From contig JAILQE010000003.1 in NCBI GenBank assembly GCA_024699125.1, positions 1-57,883 of the forward strand: a stretch of DNA of 57,883 bases, given 5' to 3'. The stretch comes from Candidatus Saccharimonadota bacterium. GTDB lineage: Bacteria; Patescibacteriota; Saccharimonadia; Saccharimonadales; Saccharimonadaceae. The notes below the pieces were generated by a model that ran no database searches, was not told the DNA's origin, and saw only the letters and a program-made list of their open reading frames with translations. The position numbers were made by a program, and so were the translations under genes. Numbering within the stretch: position 1 is the first letter of the stretch; every line of letters begins with the position of its first letter. Of this stretch, positions 25,198 to 33,800 are shown one piece after another.

Positions 25198-26493
25198 CTA
25201 AATATTAAGTGGGGCAACTTCGCCGGTGGCAAAATTCTTCACCGTGAGGTTACCGGAGGCGACTTCGTCACCGCCGATTACGACGCCGTTTTTGGCAAGT
25301 TTAGCGGCGTAAGTCATCTTGTCGCCGAGCTTTTTGTCGCTAAAGATGATATCCACGGTTTGACCTTTTTCGCGGAGTTTCGCGGCGAGGTCGGCAGCAA
25401 AGGTATATTCGTTTTCAGAGATAGGAATCAAACAGTAATCGATCAATTCCCCGTCTTGACTTTTTATCAAATTATTTTCAGTTAGAACATAATATAGCCT
25501 GGTTAGTCCAATCGAACCGCCCACACCCGGGAAGGTTTGGTCGGTAAAGTTGCTGGCCAGGTTTTCGTAGCGGCCACCGCCACCCACCGAGCCGATGCCT
25601 TTGTAATCAGGAAGACAGAATTCAAATACAGTACCAGTATAATAGTCGAGCCCGCGGACAATCTTCATGTCGCCTTCGATATTATCACCAAAGCCTTGTG
25701 CAGCCACGAGACCAAGAGTAGTATCAAGCTCGTTAACGCCAAGCGAGAAGGTTTCGTTCATAATATCAAGATCACGAAGGGCTGGAATCACGGCTTCGCG
25801 TGGGCCATGAATTTCGATAAAGCTGAGGATTACAGCGATTGCCTCATCGTTGATGCCAAGTTTCTGCAAAGCCTCGCGGCTAGCTTCTGCTGGCACCTTC
25901 TCGGCGTGGTCTACTACGTCAAAAATCTCTTTTGAAATGTGGGAGAGACCGAGAAACTCGAGCAAACCGTTCAAAATTTTGCGGTTGCTGGTGCGAGCCA
26001 CCACCTTGGCGGTAAGGAAGCTCTTATAAGCGTCGAGCAAGGTAGAAATTATCTCGGCATCGTAGGCTAAAGATAGCTGGTTGCGGCCAATAATATCGAT
26101 ATCGCACTGATAAAACTCGCGGTAGCGGCCCTTTTGCGCACGCTCGCCACGGAAGTTGCGGCCGATTTGCGTAGCTTTAAATGGGAAGACTAGATCGCTT
26201 TCGTGCTCGACCACGTAGCGGGCTAGAGGCACGGTGTGATCAAAGCGCAGAGCTTGGTCTGCCTCATCGGCAGCCTCGGCGGTTTTTACAACTTTGTAGA
26301 CTTGTTTCTCAGTGTCGCCGCCGGCTTTGGCAAACAAAATCTCGGTGCGGTCGATCACAGGAGTCTCAATTTTGAGGAAGCCGTGGCGATGGTATACTTC
26401 GGCAATTTTGTTTTTAAGGTTGGTAAAAACGGCTTGCTCGGCTGGCAAAAGCTCAAGCGCACCAGAAATTGGAGAAGTATTAATTTTTTTCAT
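25198..26493 (-). CDS. hisS: histidyl-tRNA synthetase
   Basis: Class II synthetase, 431 residues. Motif 2 region FKATQIGRNFRGERAQKGRYREFYQCDIDIIG, the histidine-specific VRGLDYYTGTVFEF and GGGGRYENL are present, and the C-terminal anticodon-binding domain ends the protein. TATAAT (26500-26505) is six bases before the ATG. Its promoter is back to back with that of tRNA-Phe. Confidence 0.96.
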   Translation of the reverse strand: MKKINTSPISGALELLPAEQAVFTNLKNKIAEVYHRHGFLKIETPVIDRTEILFAKAGGDTEKQVYKVVKTAEAADEADQALRFDHTVPLARYVVEHESDLVFPFKATQIGRNFRGERAQKGRYREFYQCDIDIIGRNQLSLAYDAEIISTLLDAYKSFLTAKVVARTSNRKILNGLLEFLGLSHISKEIFDVVDHAEKVPAEASREALQKLGINDEAIAVILSFIEIHGPREAVIPALRDLDIMNETFSLGVNELDTTLGLVAAQGFGDNIEGDMKIVRGLDYYTGTVFEFCLPDYKGIGSVGGGGRYENLASNFTDQTFPGVGGSIGLTRLYYVLTENNLIKSQDGELIDYCLIPISENEYTFAADLAAKLREKGQTVDIIFSDKKLGDKMTYAAKLAKNGVVIGGDEVASGNLTVKNFATGEVAPLNI

Positions 26494-26499
26494 AGATTA

Positions 26500-26530
26500 A
26501 TTATACCACACTTAAAAACTGTGTTATAAT
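26500..26530. promoter_or_regulatory. back-to-back promoters of hisS and tRNA-Phe
   Basis: Minus -10 box at 26500-26505 (TGTGG then TATAAT) and plus -10 box at 26525-26530 (TGTGT then TATAAT) are separated by 19 bases, so the two polymerases would share their upstream DNA. Confidence 0.75.
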
Positions 26531-26549
26531 AGGACTACACTGTTAAAGT

Positions 26550-26625
26550 GGCTCTGTAGCTCAGTTGGTAGAGCAGAGGCCTGAAGAGCCTTGTGTCGTT
26601 GGTTCAAGTCCGACCGGAGCCACCA
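26550..26625 (+). tRNA. tRNA-Phe (GAA)
   Basis: Complete cloverleaf: acceptor GGCTCTG/CGGAGCC, D arm GCTC/GAGC, anticodon stem GAGGC/GCCTT with loop CTGAAGA (anticodon GAA), T arm GTTGG-TTCAAGT-CCGAC, discriminator A and encoded CCA. Confidence 0.97.
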
Positions 26626-26676
26626 AGAAAATAAAAAAAACGACCCAGAGGGTCTTTTTTTATTTTCTTACGTGGC
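26619..26676 (+). terminator. terminator whose stem extends back into tRNA-Phe
   Basis: GACCC/GGGTC hairpin with T-tract. The complementarity continues outwards through AAGAAAATAAAAAAA and its complement to GCCAC in the tRNA acceptor end and GTGGC at 26672-26676, giving arms of about 26 bases with a few bulges. Confidence 0.75.
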
Positions 26677-26773
26677 GACGGAAGCCGAGCGGAGCGAGGC
26701 TCCCGGAGCCACACTTTTGCGAAGTAAAAGTAGTGGCGACGGCTAGCGAACGCAGTGAGCGTCCCGGAGCCAC
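26672..26773. repeat. two 41-bp palindromic repeats copying the tRNA-Phe 3' end
   Basis: Units at 26672-26712 and 26733-26773 share GTGGCGACGG at the left and CCCGGAGCCAC at the right, and differ in the 20 bases between. The right end matches 10 of 11 bases of the tRNA-Phe acceptor strand. A small CTTTTGCGAAGTAAAAG hairpin lies between the units. The inner part of the second unit (AGCGAACGCAGTGAGCGT) resembles the repeat after tRNA-Lys. Confidence 0.75.
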
Positions 26774-26806
26774 AAAAAAACACCCATGTTCAGCCACGGG
26801 TGTTTT
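26774..26806. terminator. terminator of the 234-residue membrane-anchored protein
   Basis: AACACCC and GGGTGTT arms, with A-tract on the left that reads as T-tract for the minus-strand gene ending at 26816. Confidence 0.7.
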
Positions 26807-26815
26807 CATTGCAAA

Positions 26816-27520
26816 TTACAAATCTACCAAGTTGCCGTCAACATCTACGATAACAACTTTGTGGCCGCTCTCGGTCGTGACATTTCTCACGAGCACCGCT
26901 TTTGAAGTTGTAGCAATGTTTTCTGAGACAGGACTCTCGGTGTCGTAAGTTACTCCCTTAACAGCTCCGACCGTGCCATCGTCTTTCACGAAGTAAAGCG
27001 AAGGAGCGCCGCCATTCCCTTCCCAGAGAAAGTCCGCAAAGATAACATTTGATGCTACCGTGTATTTTTTGTCTTTCTCCAAAATCAAGTCGCCGTCGCT
27101 ATTGATATATGCGTAAACCGTGCCTTCTCCGAACCTACTCGATTTAAAGCCATAGGTCGAACCGCCCAGATTTTTGATGCTCGTTAGGACGTTAGCAGAA
27201 AAAGACTTGCCGTCGTCGCTTATGTCGGTATCAGTCTCTATGGTAACTGGCTCTTTGTTGGCTTCACAATTATCGGTTTCTGGTTTCAAGACGGCTGGTT
27301 CCATTTCAACCGTTTCGAGTTTTTTGATCTGAGTTTTTAGATTGGCAATTTGGCTATCTTTGTTGGAAACTTGCATCAAGCTATACACACCAAACCCAAT
27401 GCCACAAATCGCCGCAATGCAGGCAATTGCTGCAACAATTTTGGCTCCTTTGCCGCATTTTTGTTTGGTATTTTCTGCCACGGGCGCCACTGGCGTACCG
27501 GCGTTTTCATTTTGTTTCAT
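26816..27520 (-). CDS. membrane-anchored extracytoplasmic protein of unknown function
   Basis: 234 residues. A short cytoplasmic N-terminus rich in Lys/Asn is followed by one transmembrane segment (about 27-50, IVAAIACIAAICGIGFGVYSL), a short coiled-coil-like stretch (KDSQIANLKTQIKKLETVEM), a linker and a beta-rich C-terminal domain of about 130 residues. I do not recognise the domain. TATAAT lies about 30 bases upstream and AAAGGA just before the ATG, so it has a leader, unlike the cytoplasmic housekeeping genes. Confidence 0.75.
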   Translation of the reverse strand: MKQNENAGTPVAPVAENTKQKCGKGAKIVAAIACIAAICGIGFGVYSLMQVSNKDSQIANLKTQIKKLETVEMEPAVLKPETDNCEANKEPVTIETDTDISDDGKSFSANVLTSIKNLGGSTYGFKSSRFGEGTVYAYINSDGDLILEKDKKYTVASNVIFADFLWEGNGGAPSLYFVKDDGTVGAVKGVTYDTESPVSENIATTSKAVLVRNVTTESGHKVVIVDVDGNLVDL

Positions 27521-27582
27521 TTTTTCCTTTCGGTTATTCTTACGCTTATTATATCATAGCTTGCGATAAATATCCGAAGCGA

Positions 27583-27612
27583 AAAAATAAAGCCCAGGCA
27601 TCCGCCTGGGCT
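27583..27612 (-). terminator. hairpin reading as a minus-strand terminator
   Basis: AGCCCAGGC and GCCTGGGCT arms with a four-base loop, followed on the minus strand by TTTATTTTTT. No minus-strand gene ends here, so it may insulate the downstream promoter or end an unseen transcript. Confidence 0.55.
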
Positions 27613-27648
27613 CCATTTTAAAGAACGAATCTATGCTAAAATATGCTT

Positions 27649-28407
27649 ATGGGCAGTATCAAAATCTTACAACTCAACGCCTGGAGCGGCCGCATCAAAG
27701 ACGGCCTCAGTAAATTTATCGCCGACGGCAATTATGACGTCGTCTGTTTGCAGGAGGCGGTTTGGAGCGAAAACGACATTGGTTTTGTTGATCTTTTTAT
27801 GGACAGCGTAGACAAAATCAAGGCCGCTGGCGGCTTCGTTTACGAAACCCGCGTTTCAATGTATGGTATTCAGGTGCTAGATGGTAGCACCAGGGTCGAG
27901 CGCGGCAACGTGGTACTCAGCAAGATTCCGTTTAAAAATATTGAAGAAATACAACTTGTCAAAGATTATCGCATCGCCGACAGTCCCGAGAACTTCCGTG
28001 ATGTTATCTCGTATCACCGCTCGCCAGCTCAAAAAATTACTCTCGAAAACGGCCTCACGATTTTAAACTATCACGGTTACTGGCTAAAAGACCCGCTCGG
28101 CGACGAGACCTCGGTAGAATGTATGCGCCGCGTGGCAGACATGATTAAAAACGAGCCAGGCCCAGTGGTAATGTGTGGCGACTTGAACGTCACCGCCGAA
28201 GCTCCAGCTATGCGCGAGCTAGATTTTCTTACCGACCTTACCGCCATTAACAATGTTAAAACCACTCTTCGCAACATCCGTTTCAAAAAAGATGTCGCCT
28301 GCGACCATATTCTCGTGACTCCAGGCCTCAAATATCATGATTTTGAGGTGATTAACGCGCCGGTTTCTGACCACTGCGCCCTAACCGTAACCATTGATTT
28401 AGATTAA
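27649..28407 (+). CDS. endonuclease/exonuclease/phosphatase (EEP) family protein
   Basis: 252 residues, no signal peptide. ILQLNAWSG, YDVVCLQEAVW (catalytic Glu), NYHGYWL, VVMCGDLNVTAEAP (GDxN) and the C-terminal SDHCALTV (SDH) are all in place, so a Mg2+-dependent phosphodiesterase activity is likely. Substrate could be DNA, RNA, lipid or a small phosphate ester. I chose the second ATG (27649), six bases after TAAAAT (27637-27642); the first ATG overlaps the end of that box. Confidence 0.85.
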   Translation: MGSIKILQLNAWSGRIKDGLSKFIADGNYDVVCLQEAVWSENDIGFVDLFMDSVDKIKAAGGFVYETRVSMYGIQVLDGSTRVERGNVVLSKIPFKNIEEIQLVKDYRIADSPENFRDVISYHRSPAQKITLENGLTILNYHGYWLKDPLGDETSVECMRRVADMIKNEPGPVVMCGDLNVTAEAPAMRELDFLTDLTAINNVKTTLRNIRFKKDVACDHILVTPGLKYHDFEVINAPVSDHCALTVTIDLD

Positions 28408-28448
28408 ATTTAGTAAAATTTCAATTTTTGTGATATAATATTTGGAGC

Positions 28449-28525
28449 GGGCGGTTAGCTCAGTTGGCTAGAGCGCATCTTTGACGTAGATGAGGTCACA
28501 GGTTCGACTCCTGTATCGCCCACCA
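28449..28525 (+). tRNA. tRNA-Val (GAC)
   Basis: Acceptor GGGCGGT/ATCGCCC, D arm GCTC/GAGC, anticodon stem CATCT/AGATG with loop TTGACGT (anticodon GAC), T stem ACAGG/CCTGT, encoded CCA. TATAAT (28434-28439, preceded by TGTGA) is nine bases before the first tRNA base. Confidence 0.97.
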
Positions 28526-28575
28526 GATATTTTATTTTTAAAAAATTGTGATATAATATCTCAGACAAACCATAT

Positions 28576-28652
28576 GGGTCGGTAGCTCAGCTGGTTAGAG
28601 CACGGGCCTTTTAAGCCCGGTGTCGAGGGTTCGAGCCCCTCCCGACTCACCA
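28576..28652 (+). tRNA. tRNA-Lys (TTT)
   Basis: Acceptor GGGTCGG/CCGACTC, anticodon stem CGGGC/GCCCG with loop CTTTTAA (anticodon TTT), T stem GAGGG/CCCTC, encoded CCA. It has its own TATAAT (28552-28557) and so is transcribed apart from tRNA-Val. Confidence 0.97.
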
Positions 28653-28717
28653 ATTTTCGAACGAAGACAAAAAAGAGAGCTTGCTCTCGTTTTTTGTTTT
28701 CTGAGAAAATTGGTGAG
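28646..28717 (+). terminator. tRNA-Lys terminator nested in an inverted repeat with the tRNA end
   Basis: GAGAGC/GCTCTC hairpin (28675-28688) with T-tract. Around it, CTCACCAATTTTC (28646-28658, including the tRNA 3' end) is the perfect 13-base reverse complement of 28705-28717. Confidence 0.8.
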
Positions 28718-28748
28718 ATAGCGAACGCGTAGCGTGAGCGTCCTCACC
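28712..28748. repeat. short palindrome with tRNA-Lys-like ends
   Basis: GGTGAG and CTCACC ends, the latter equal to the tRNA-Lys acceptor end, enclose AGCGAACGCGTAGCGTGAGCGT, close to the inner sequence of the second unit after tRNA-Phe. Confidence 0.65.
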
Positions 28749-28749
28749 C

Positions 28750-28780
28750 AAAAAAAATAACCCCCTTCCGGGGGTTATCG
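28750..28780 (-). terminator. terminator of the FNT gene
   Basis: TAACCCCC-TTCC-GGGGGTTA with a T-tract on the minus strand, eight bases after the stop. Confidence 0.85.
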
Positions 28781-28785
28781 TGGTT

Positions 28786-30018
28786 TTATTTTTTAGTTTT
28801 CTTAGCAACGGCTTTCTTTACTATTGGTTTTTTTGCAGCCGTCTTTTTTGCAGCTGGTTTTTTGGCTACAACTTTTTTAGTCGCAACTTTCTTTGTAGCA
28901 ACTTTTTTCGCAACAGTTTTCTTAGCCGGTTTTTTACTGACCTTGAGGGACACTTCCATTTCGATACCCCTTTTCACGGTTTTTTCTTTGGCTTTTTTAA
29001 GATAAACCAAATAGTAGCCACAGCCAACCAGGCCAGCGCCACCGACGATATTGCCGAGGGTAACTGGCAACAAGTTATTAACTAGCATCGTGCCAAAGTT
29101 CAAGCCTTCAATTGTGACGCCATTTTTGGCAGCTTCAAAGATGCCGGCTGGAATGTAGAACATGTTGGCGACCGAGTGTTCGAATCCGCAAAGTACGAAT
29201 AGCATCACCGGGAAAAACACTGCAGCGATTTTGCCACCAATGGTTTTGGCGCCAAATGACATCCAAACCGCAATACATACTAGGAAATTGCAAAGCACGC
29301 CACGTAGGAACGCTTGGAGAAAATCAAAGTTAACTTTGTTGAATGCGGTGTCTACTACGGTACCAGCAACGTTGTCGAATGCACCAGAAAATACCACCAT
29401 CAAAGCGATCAAAACTGAACCGATGAAGTTGCCGAGAAATACTAATCCCCAGTTTTTTAAGAGTTCTTTTAGACCGATCTTCTTAGAAAACAGCGCGGTA
29501 ATCATTAAGTTGTTGCCGGTAAATAGTTCACTTCCGGCGATTACGACCATAGCGAGGCCGGCTGGGAAAATACAAGCTCCGGCGAGTTTACCAACATAAG
29601 TATTGCCAAACGTGGCACCTACGCCAGCAAGCGCGATAAAGGCGCCGGCGAACATGCCGAGCAGTAGCATTTTGATGGCTTTTAGTTTGCCCTTCCCTTC
29701 GCCGATCGTAACGGCGGACTCAGCGATTTCGGCTGGTGATAGCATAGTTTTCTCCTGGTTATTAGTTGGTTTAGCGCTGCTTGCTGCAGCAAGGTCGATT
29801 TCCTCGAAGCGATATTTTTGCGTGGCTTCGGGATGTTTCTTTTTGTCCACCCGCGATAAAAATTCTTTTAAAGGACGCGCCCACTTCAGGTGCTCACCGT
29901 AAAGCGCTTCGTAGATTACTAGGTCCTTTTTGTCGTCGCTGTCTTTGACAACATCTAGCACGATGTAATCCTTGTTCTTGAAGTGCCGGTAGGTTTGCCC
30001 AATTTTGATTTCCCGCAC
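28786..30018 (-). CDS. formate/nitrite-type channel fused to an N-terminal DUF1653 domain, with histone-like tail
   Basis: Residues about 1-60 form a DUF1653 domain (GQTYRHFKNKDYIVLDVV ... VIYEALYGEHLKWARPLKEFLSRV). A linker leads to MLSPAEIAESAV and a full FNT channel with six segments, including AGSELFTGNNLM, and GFEHSVANM. The last 50 residues are a Lys/Ala/Thr-rich repeat (KKVATKKVATKKVVAKK...) like histone H1 or AlgP tails. Start chosen is GTG at 30016-30018, four bases after AGGAG. An in-frame ATG at MLSPAEIA has its own AGGAG six bases upstream, so a channel without DUF1653 could also be made. The gene follows yggU. Substrate (formate, nitrite, other small anions) is not known. Confidence 0.8.
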   Translation of the reverse strand: MREIKIGQTYRHFKNKDYIVLDVVKDSDDKKDLVIYEALYGEHLKWARPLKEFLSRVDKKKHPEATQKYRFEEIDLAAASSAKPTNNQEKTMLSPAEIAESAVTIGEGKGKLKAIKMLLLGMFAGAFIALAGVGATFGNTYVGKLAGACIFPAGLAMVVIAGSELFTGNNLMITALFSKKIGLKELLKNWGLVFLGNFIGSVLIALMVVFSGAFDNVAGTVVDTAFNKVNFDFLQAFLRGVLCNFLVCIAVWMSFGAKTIGGKIAAVFFPVMLFVLCGFEHSVANMFYIPAGIFEAAKNGVTIEGLNFGTMLVNNLLPVTLGNIVGGAGLVGCGYYLVYLKKAKEKTVKRGIEMEVSLKVSKKPAKKTVAKKVATKKVATKKVVAKKPAAKKTAAKKPIVKKAVAKKTKK

Positions 30019-30032
30019 AAAGCTCCTATCTC

Positions 30033-30251
30033 TCACCCTATTTGAATTAATTTTTTGTGGCTTTTTGGCCCGGACTTAATGACGATGCTGGTTTTGGCTA
30101 CGTCAAAATACTCGGCGAGCATTTTGATGAGTGCCGCGTTGGCCTCGCCATCATGTGGTTTTTCGCGTAAATATACGGTTAGGCCGTCGCCAGTTTTTTC
30201 TACTAGCGGGCCTTTCTTTGAACCGGGTTTGACTGTGACCTCCACGTTCAT
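30033..30251 (-). CDS. YggU/DUF167 family protein
   Basis: 72 residues with the family pattern VKPGSKKG ... GLTVYLREKPHDGEANAALIKMLAEYFDVAKTSIVIKSGPKSHKKLIQIG. Function of the family is not established. TATAAT lies six bases before the ATG. The stop is TGA and the reading frame of the FNT gene lies immediately downstream, so both are probably on one transcript. Confidence 0.85.
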   Translation of the reverse strand: MNVEVTVKPGSKKGPLVEKTGDGLTVYLREKPHDGEANAALIKMLAEYFDVAKTSIVIKSGPKSHKKLIQIG

Positions 30252-30286
30252 ACCTTTATTATACCATCAGTTTATCTTGGCGCACA

Positions 30287-30316
30287 AAAAATCCCCCGGA
30301 GAACCGGGGGATTTTA
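30287..30316 (-). terminator. terminator of the 132-residue membrane protein
   Basis: AATCCCCCGG-AGAA-CCGGGGGATT with T-tract on the minus strand. Confidence 0.8.
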
Positions 30317-30325
30317 AATTGGCTA

Positions 30326-30724
30326 TTATTTCTTTTCGCCTTTGCAGAAGCGGATGATGGTAACAGCAGCTTCGTAGACAAAGCGGATGAATACCAAGTA
30401 GAAGACACCTTCGAAGAAGCCCCATGGATCACCACCGGTGGTGAGGGTTTGAAGGGCGTTCATAGCATAGCTGATAGAAACGTAGTAGAATACGAGTCTA
30501 GCTAGATCTTCTGCCCAGTTGCCTTTGAAGAGGAAGAAGTTTTTAAGATCTTCACCAATTTTGCGCTTTTCAGCACCTTTTTTGAAGTAGGTAAAGAATG
30601 CAAATAGTGCAAGTGCACCAAGTGCGCTAATAATGATTGTGCAGATTTGCCAGCTTTGGGCAGCGTTAAAAGTGCTGACGCCGCTAGCTTTGACTGCTTC
30701 GTTTAATAGACTACTGAAGTCCAT
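30326..30724 (-). CDS. small membrane protein of unknown function
   Basis: 132 residues with three hydrophobic segments (about 26-48, 74-95 and 103-126). The first loop is basic (YFKKGAEKRKIGEDLKNFFLFKGN). Not a family I can name. It has a leader with AAAGGAG seven bases before the ATG and TATATT further upstream. It stands alone between the yggU unit and the FISUMP surface gene. Confidence 0.72.
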   Translation of the reverse strand: MDFSSLLNEAVKASGVSTFNAAQSWQICTIIISALGALALFAFFTYFKKGAEKRKIGEDLKNFFLFKGNWAEDLARLVFYYVSISYAMNALQTLTTGGDPWGFFEGVFYLVFIRFVYEAAVTIIRFCKGEKK

Positions 30725-30807
30725 TGCGTAACTCCTTTAATTATTATTACTTTAAATATACCACAAAACCATAAAAATTGTGCAAGTATTTTTAATAATT
30801 TTTATGG

Positions 30808-33800
30808 TTAATTTTTGAGACAACGGATTGGGTAACCGTAATACTTGTTGGCGTCCCAAGATCCCGTCGAGAGATAGGTGTTACTTAAGTATATGTGATA
30901 AGCATATCCTGAACCATCCGGGGTGGACGTCCAGAGGTATCCATATTCACCCCTATCACGTACCGATGTATCATAATAGTACCCAGACAAGGTAAAGTTG
31001 TTTGGCGATGATCTCAGGTTCACACTAGCTGCCTCGCCCGTATCACCACCATTAAGTATATTGTTTAATGTTGCAAAATCCCCTGAATCATTATAACCAC
31101 CAGTCGTTATGTGCCAACCGGCCGGACACAGATCGCCAGAAATTGAACCATATGTCGTGTTAGATGTGCCATTGCCAGCAGTTGCGGTATACCAGTTGTA
31201 ATATATACCATACTTAATATCCGAAATATTGTTTAGATTATCACTATTATAGGTTACCTGATCAAGACAGGATGCATCCCAGCCGGTGCACCATGAAGAA
31301 GAACTATTTGGGCGAGTATTGGCAGCACTCATAAAGGCATTGGTTGGGTTATTGGTATTTTCAGCGGAAATATCCTCTTCTAGGGCAGAGAAGTCTAGAC
31401 GCATATTTTCAGTCATCCAGCATTTGCCATCCGCAAGTTTTGCTACAGTATATATCGAGTTGTCGCGCGTATCGATTAGTTCCATCGTGCTGCCAGAGGC
31501 AAGCGTCGAGCAATCAAAGCCCTGCATAGGATCTTGGTCGAGGTGCTCCCAAATAGCATATAGAGTAATCGTAGTATCATGTTCAATTACTGGCACAGAA
31601 TACATACCACTGTTAGGGTATTCTGCTGTCTCTGCATTTCTATTAATTGACCAGCCAATGAATCTATAACCACCAGTTCTGCGATAGGTGTTTTTCCTTA
31701 GCGTTTTTGCCGTACCAGATTCAATGGTTTGGCTTTCCATTAACCCGCTGCCGCCGTTAGCGTCAAAGGTAATAGTCAGCTTCGGCCCCCAAATCGCATA
31801 TAGAATAGTTGTACCATGCGAGAATGTTGCATTGCTACCAGGCTGATACTCACCATTCATTGCATCCGGATTGGTTGACCAACCTCTAAATTGTAGCCCG
31901 GCACGAATCGGAACGTTATTACTTATTGTAAAAGTATAGGCGCCGTCAATAGATAGACCGTATTCAATAGATGGCGCGTTCATGCCGCCATTGGCATTAT
32001 AGGACAAGCTATATTTCCTCGATCCGGCAGCCACACAACGAACTTTAGCGCCATAAGTACTTTTTCTGATGTTGTTGTCGGACGGCGAATAGATAACGGA
32101 TGGCTGGCCAGTTAATCTGAGCTGATACGCATAATCTTCGGTCTGCCCCCTGCTCTTAAGTCTTGATGACCAGAATGCACTTAGAGATCCACTATCCGAG
32201 ATTTCGCCGAGTTCATTAACTTCTCCTGTATAGTGAAGATATAGTGGAGGATTAGATACCGGCAACTGCGAATTGTAATAATAGGCCTCGTAATAGTTTT
32301 GCTGTTTTGTCCTATCATCCATGGCAGCGAACTGCTTAATTAGGTTGTCATAACTAGCATTAGCCATATCATTTTGGCCGCCATTGGTTGGTAGTTGCCA
32401 TCCTTTAGGACAGATTGATTCCTTAGCATTATCGCCTTCGTTCTCCACCCGAGCACCCGATCCAGCGGTGGCGGCATTCCAGGAATAAAAATCACCAACT
32501 CTACCATGGCCAGCATCAGATTGCTTACCGTCAAAGTATTCGAGGCTATTGCCGGAATTGCTCATATCATAGTTCCCCCAAGATGAATTTCCGTAATAAT
32601 AGTACATATCTCCCTCATCTAAATAGTAAATGCCGTTTTTGTCATTGCCAAAGCTTGGCTCGGCTGTAATTGTTTTTGTCTCGGTAACATTCGACGTTTC
32701 CGGATTCAGTTGTGTTCCAGACGTTGAGAGTGCAAAATCAAGGTTCTGTGTCATCCAGATATTCCCGTCGTTTTCCTTAGTTACCCAATATTTTTTTCCG
32801 TCACGAACGTCGATAAGCTGCTTTGCGGCTTCCGTGTCTGTATTCGACACAATCTCCTGAGTCATTTCCTGCATAGTAGAGATTGAGTACAGATCTTTCT
32901 TGGCCGACACGCAGCGAACTAAAGCGCCAAAATTACGATGACTCTGCGATTCATTTGAGCCTGCACTTAAGATGCCTGTATTGTAGGAGCGAGTTTCGTT
33001 TGCAAGATACGACATTGCGTTCTGATTAGTGTATTCAGACCATCCCATGCCTTGATAACTATCGCTTATATTATATCCTTGCGGTAATGCGGTAGATGTC
33101 CAATATGAAAAGAGGTAGCTCGTATTTCTTCTGTAGGCCATAAAGTCACCGACCCAGTATGATTCAGGTAGAAATGGCATCACGTCGTAATTCACATCTT
33201 CATAGATGTTACGAGCGTCCATAAAGTAAAACGGAGCGACACCTACGCTCTTAATATAAAATCCACCTAGGTCACTGTCCGAAGTGCTTAAAGCTTCTGG
33301 CTGGGAAGTAAACAGCTTAAAGAATGAATAATTCCTGTTTTGAAGAACCCTGCCTGTACCAATAGGCAATCGCCAACCCTTAGGACAGATAGACTCATCA
33401 GCTTCGCCAATATAGACGTCACTTGTACCAGAACCGGCAGTAGCGGCTGGCCAAGAGTAAATTGAGCCTACATGGTAATGCCAGTCAAGAGAGTCTGATG
33501 TGAGCTCGGCGGTTGAAGTTGGGTTGCCGTTGTCGTCGTAGCCATCACCGTTTGGAACGTAGTAATCACCACCATCCATATAAAAGATATCGTTGCCGCC
33601 ACGGGCGTCTTCTTTATAGATAGTTTTTGTGGCAAATACGTTTGAATCGGAAGGGGTCAAGGTAGTGCCTTCAGACGAGAGTTCGAAATCGAGGTTTTGC
33701 GTCATCCAGCAGTTGTTGTCGCGCATCTTGGTGACCCAATAGCGTTTGCCATCGCGGCGATCAGTGAGTTGTTTGGCCATGCCGGCGTTTTCGGTTTCAC

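Noticed and set aside
26672-26773. CRISPR array
   Set aside because: Only two units, each a palindrome with internal variation, no spacers and no cas genes.
26565-26948. ORF running through tRNA-Phe and its tail
   Set aside because: It begins inside the tRNA and reads the VGSSPTGAT-type peptide typical of translated tRNA genes.
30033-30251. Alternative genetic code with UGA read as Gly
   Set aside because: yggU ends in TGA directly after its conserved C-terminus, and other genes close normally under the standard code.
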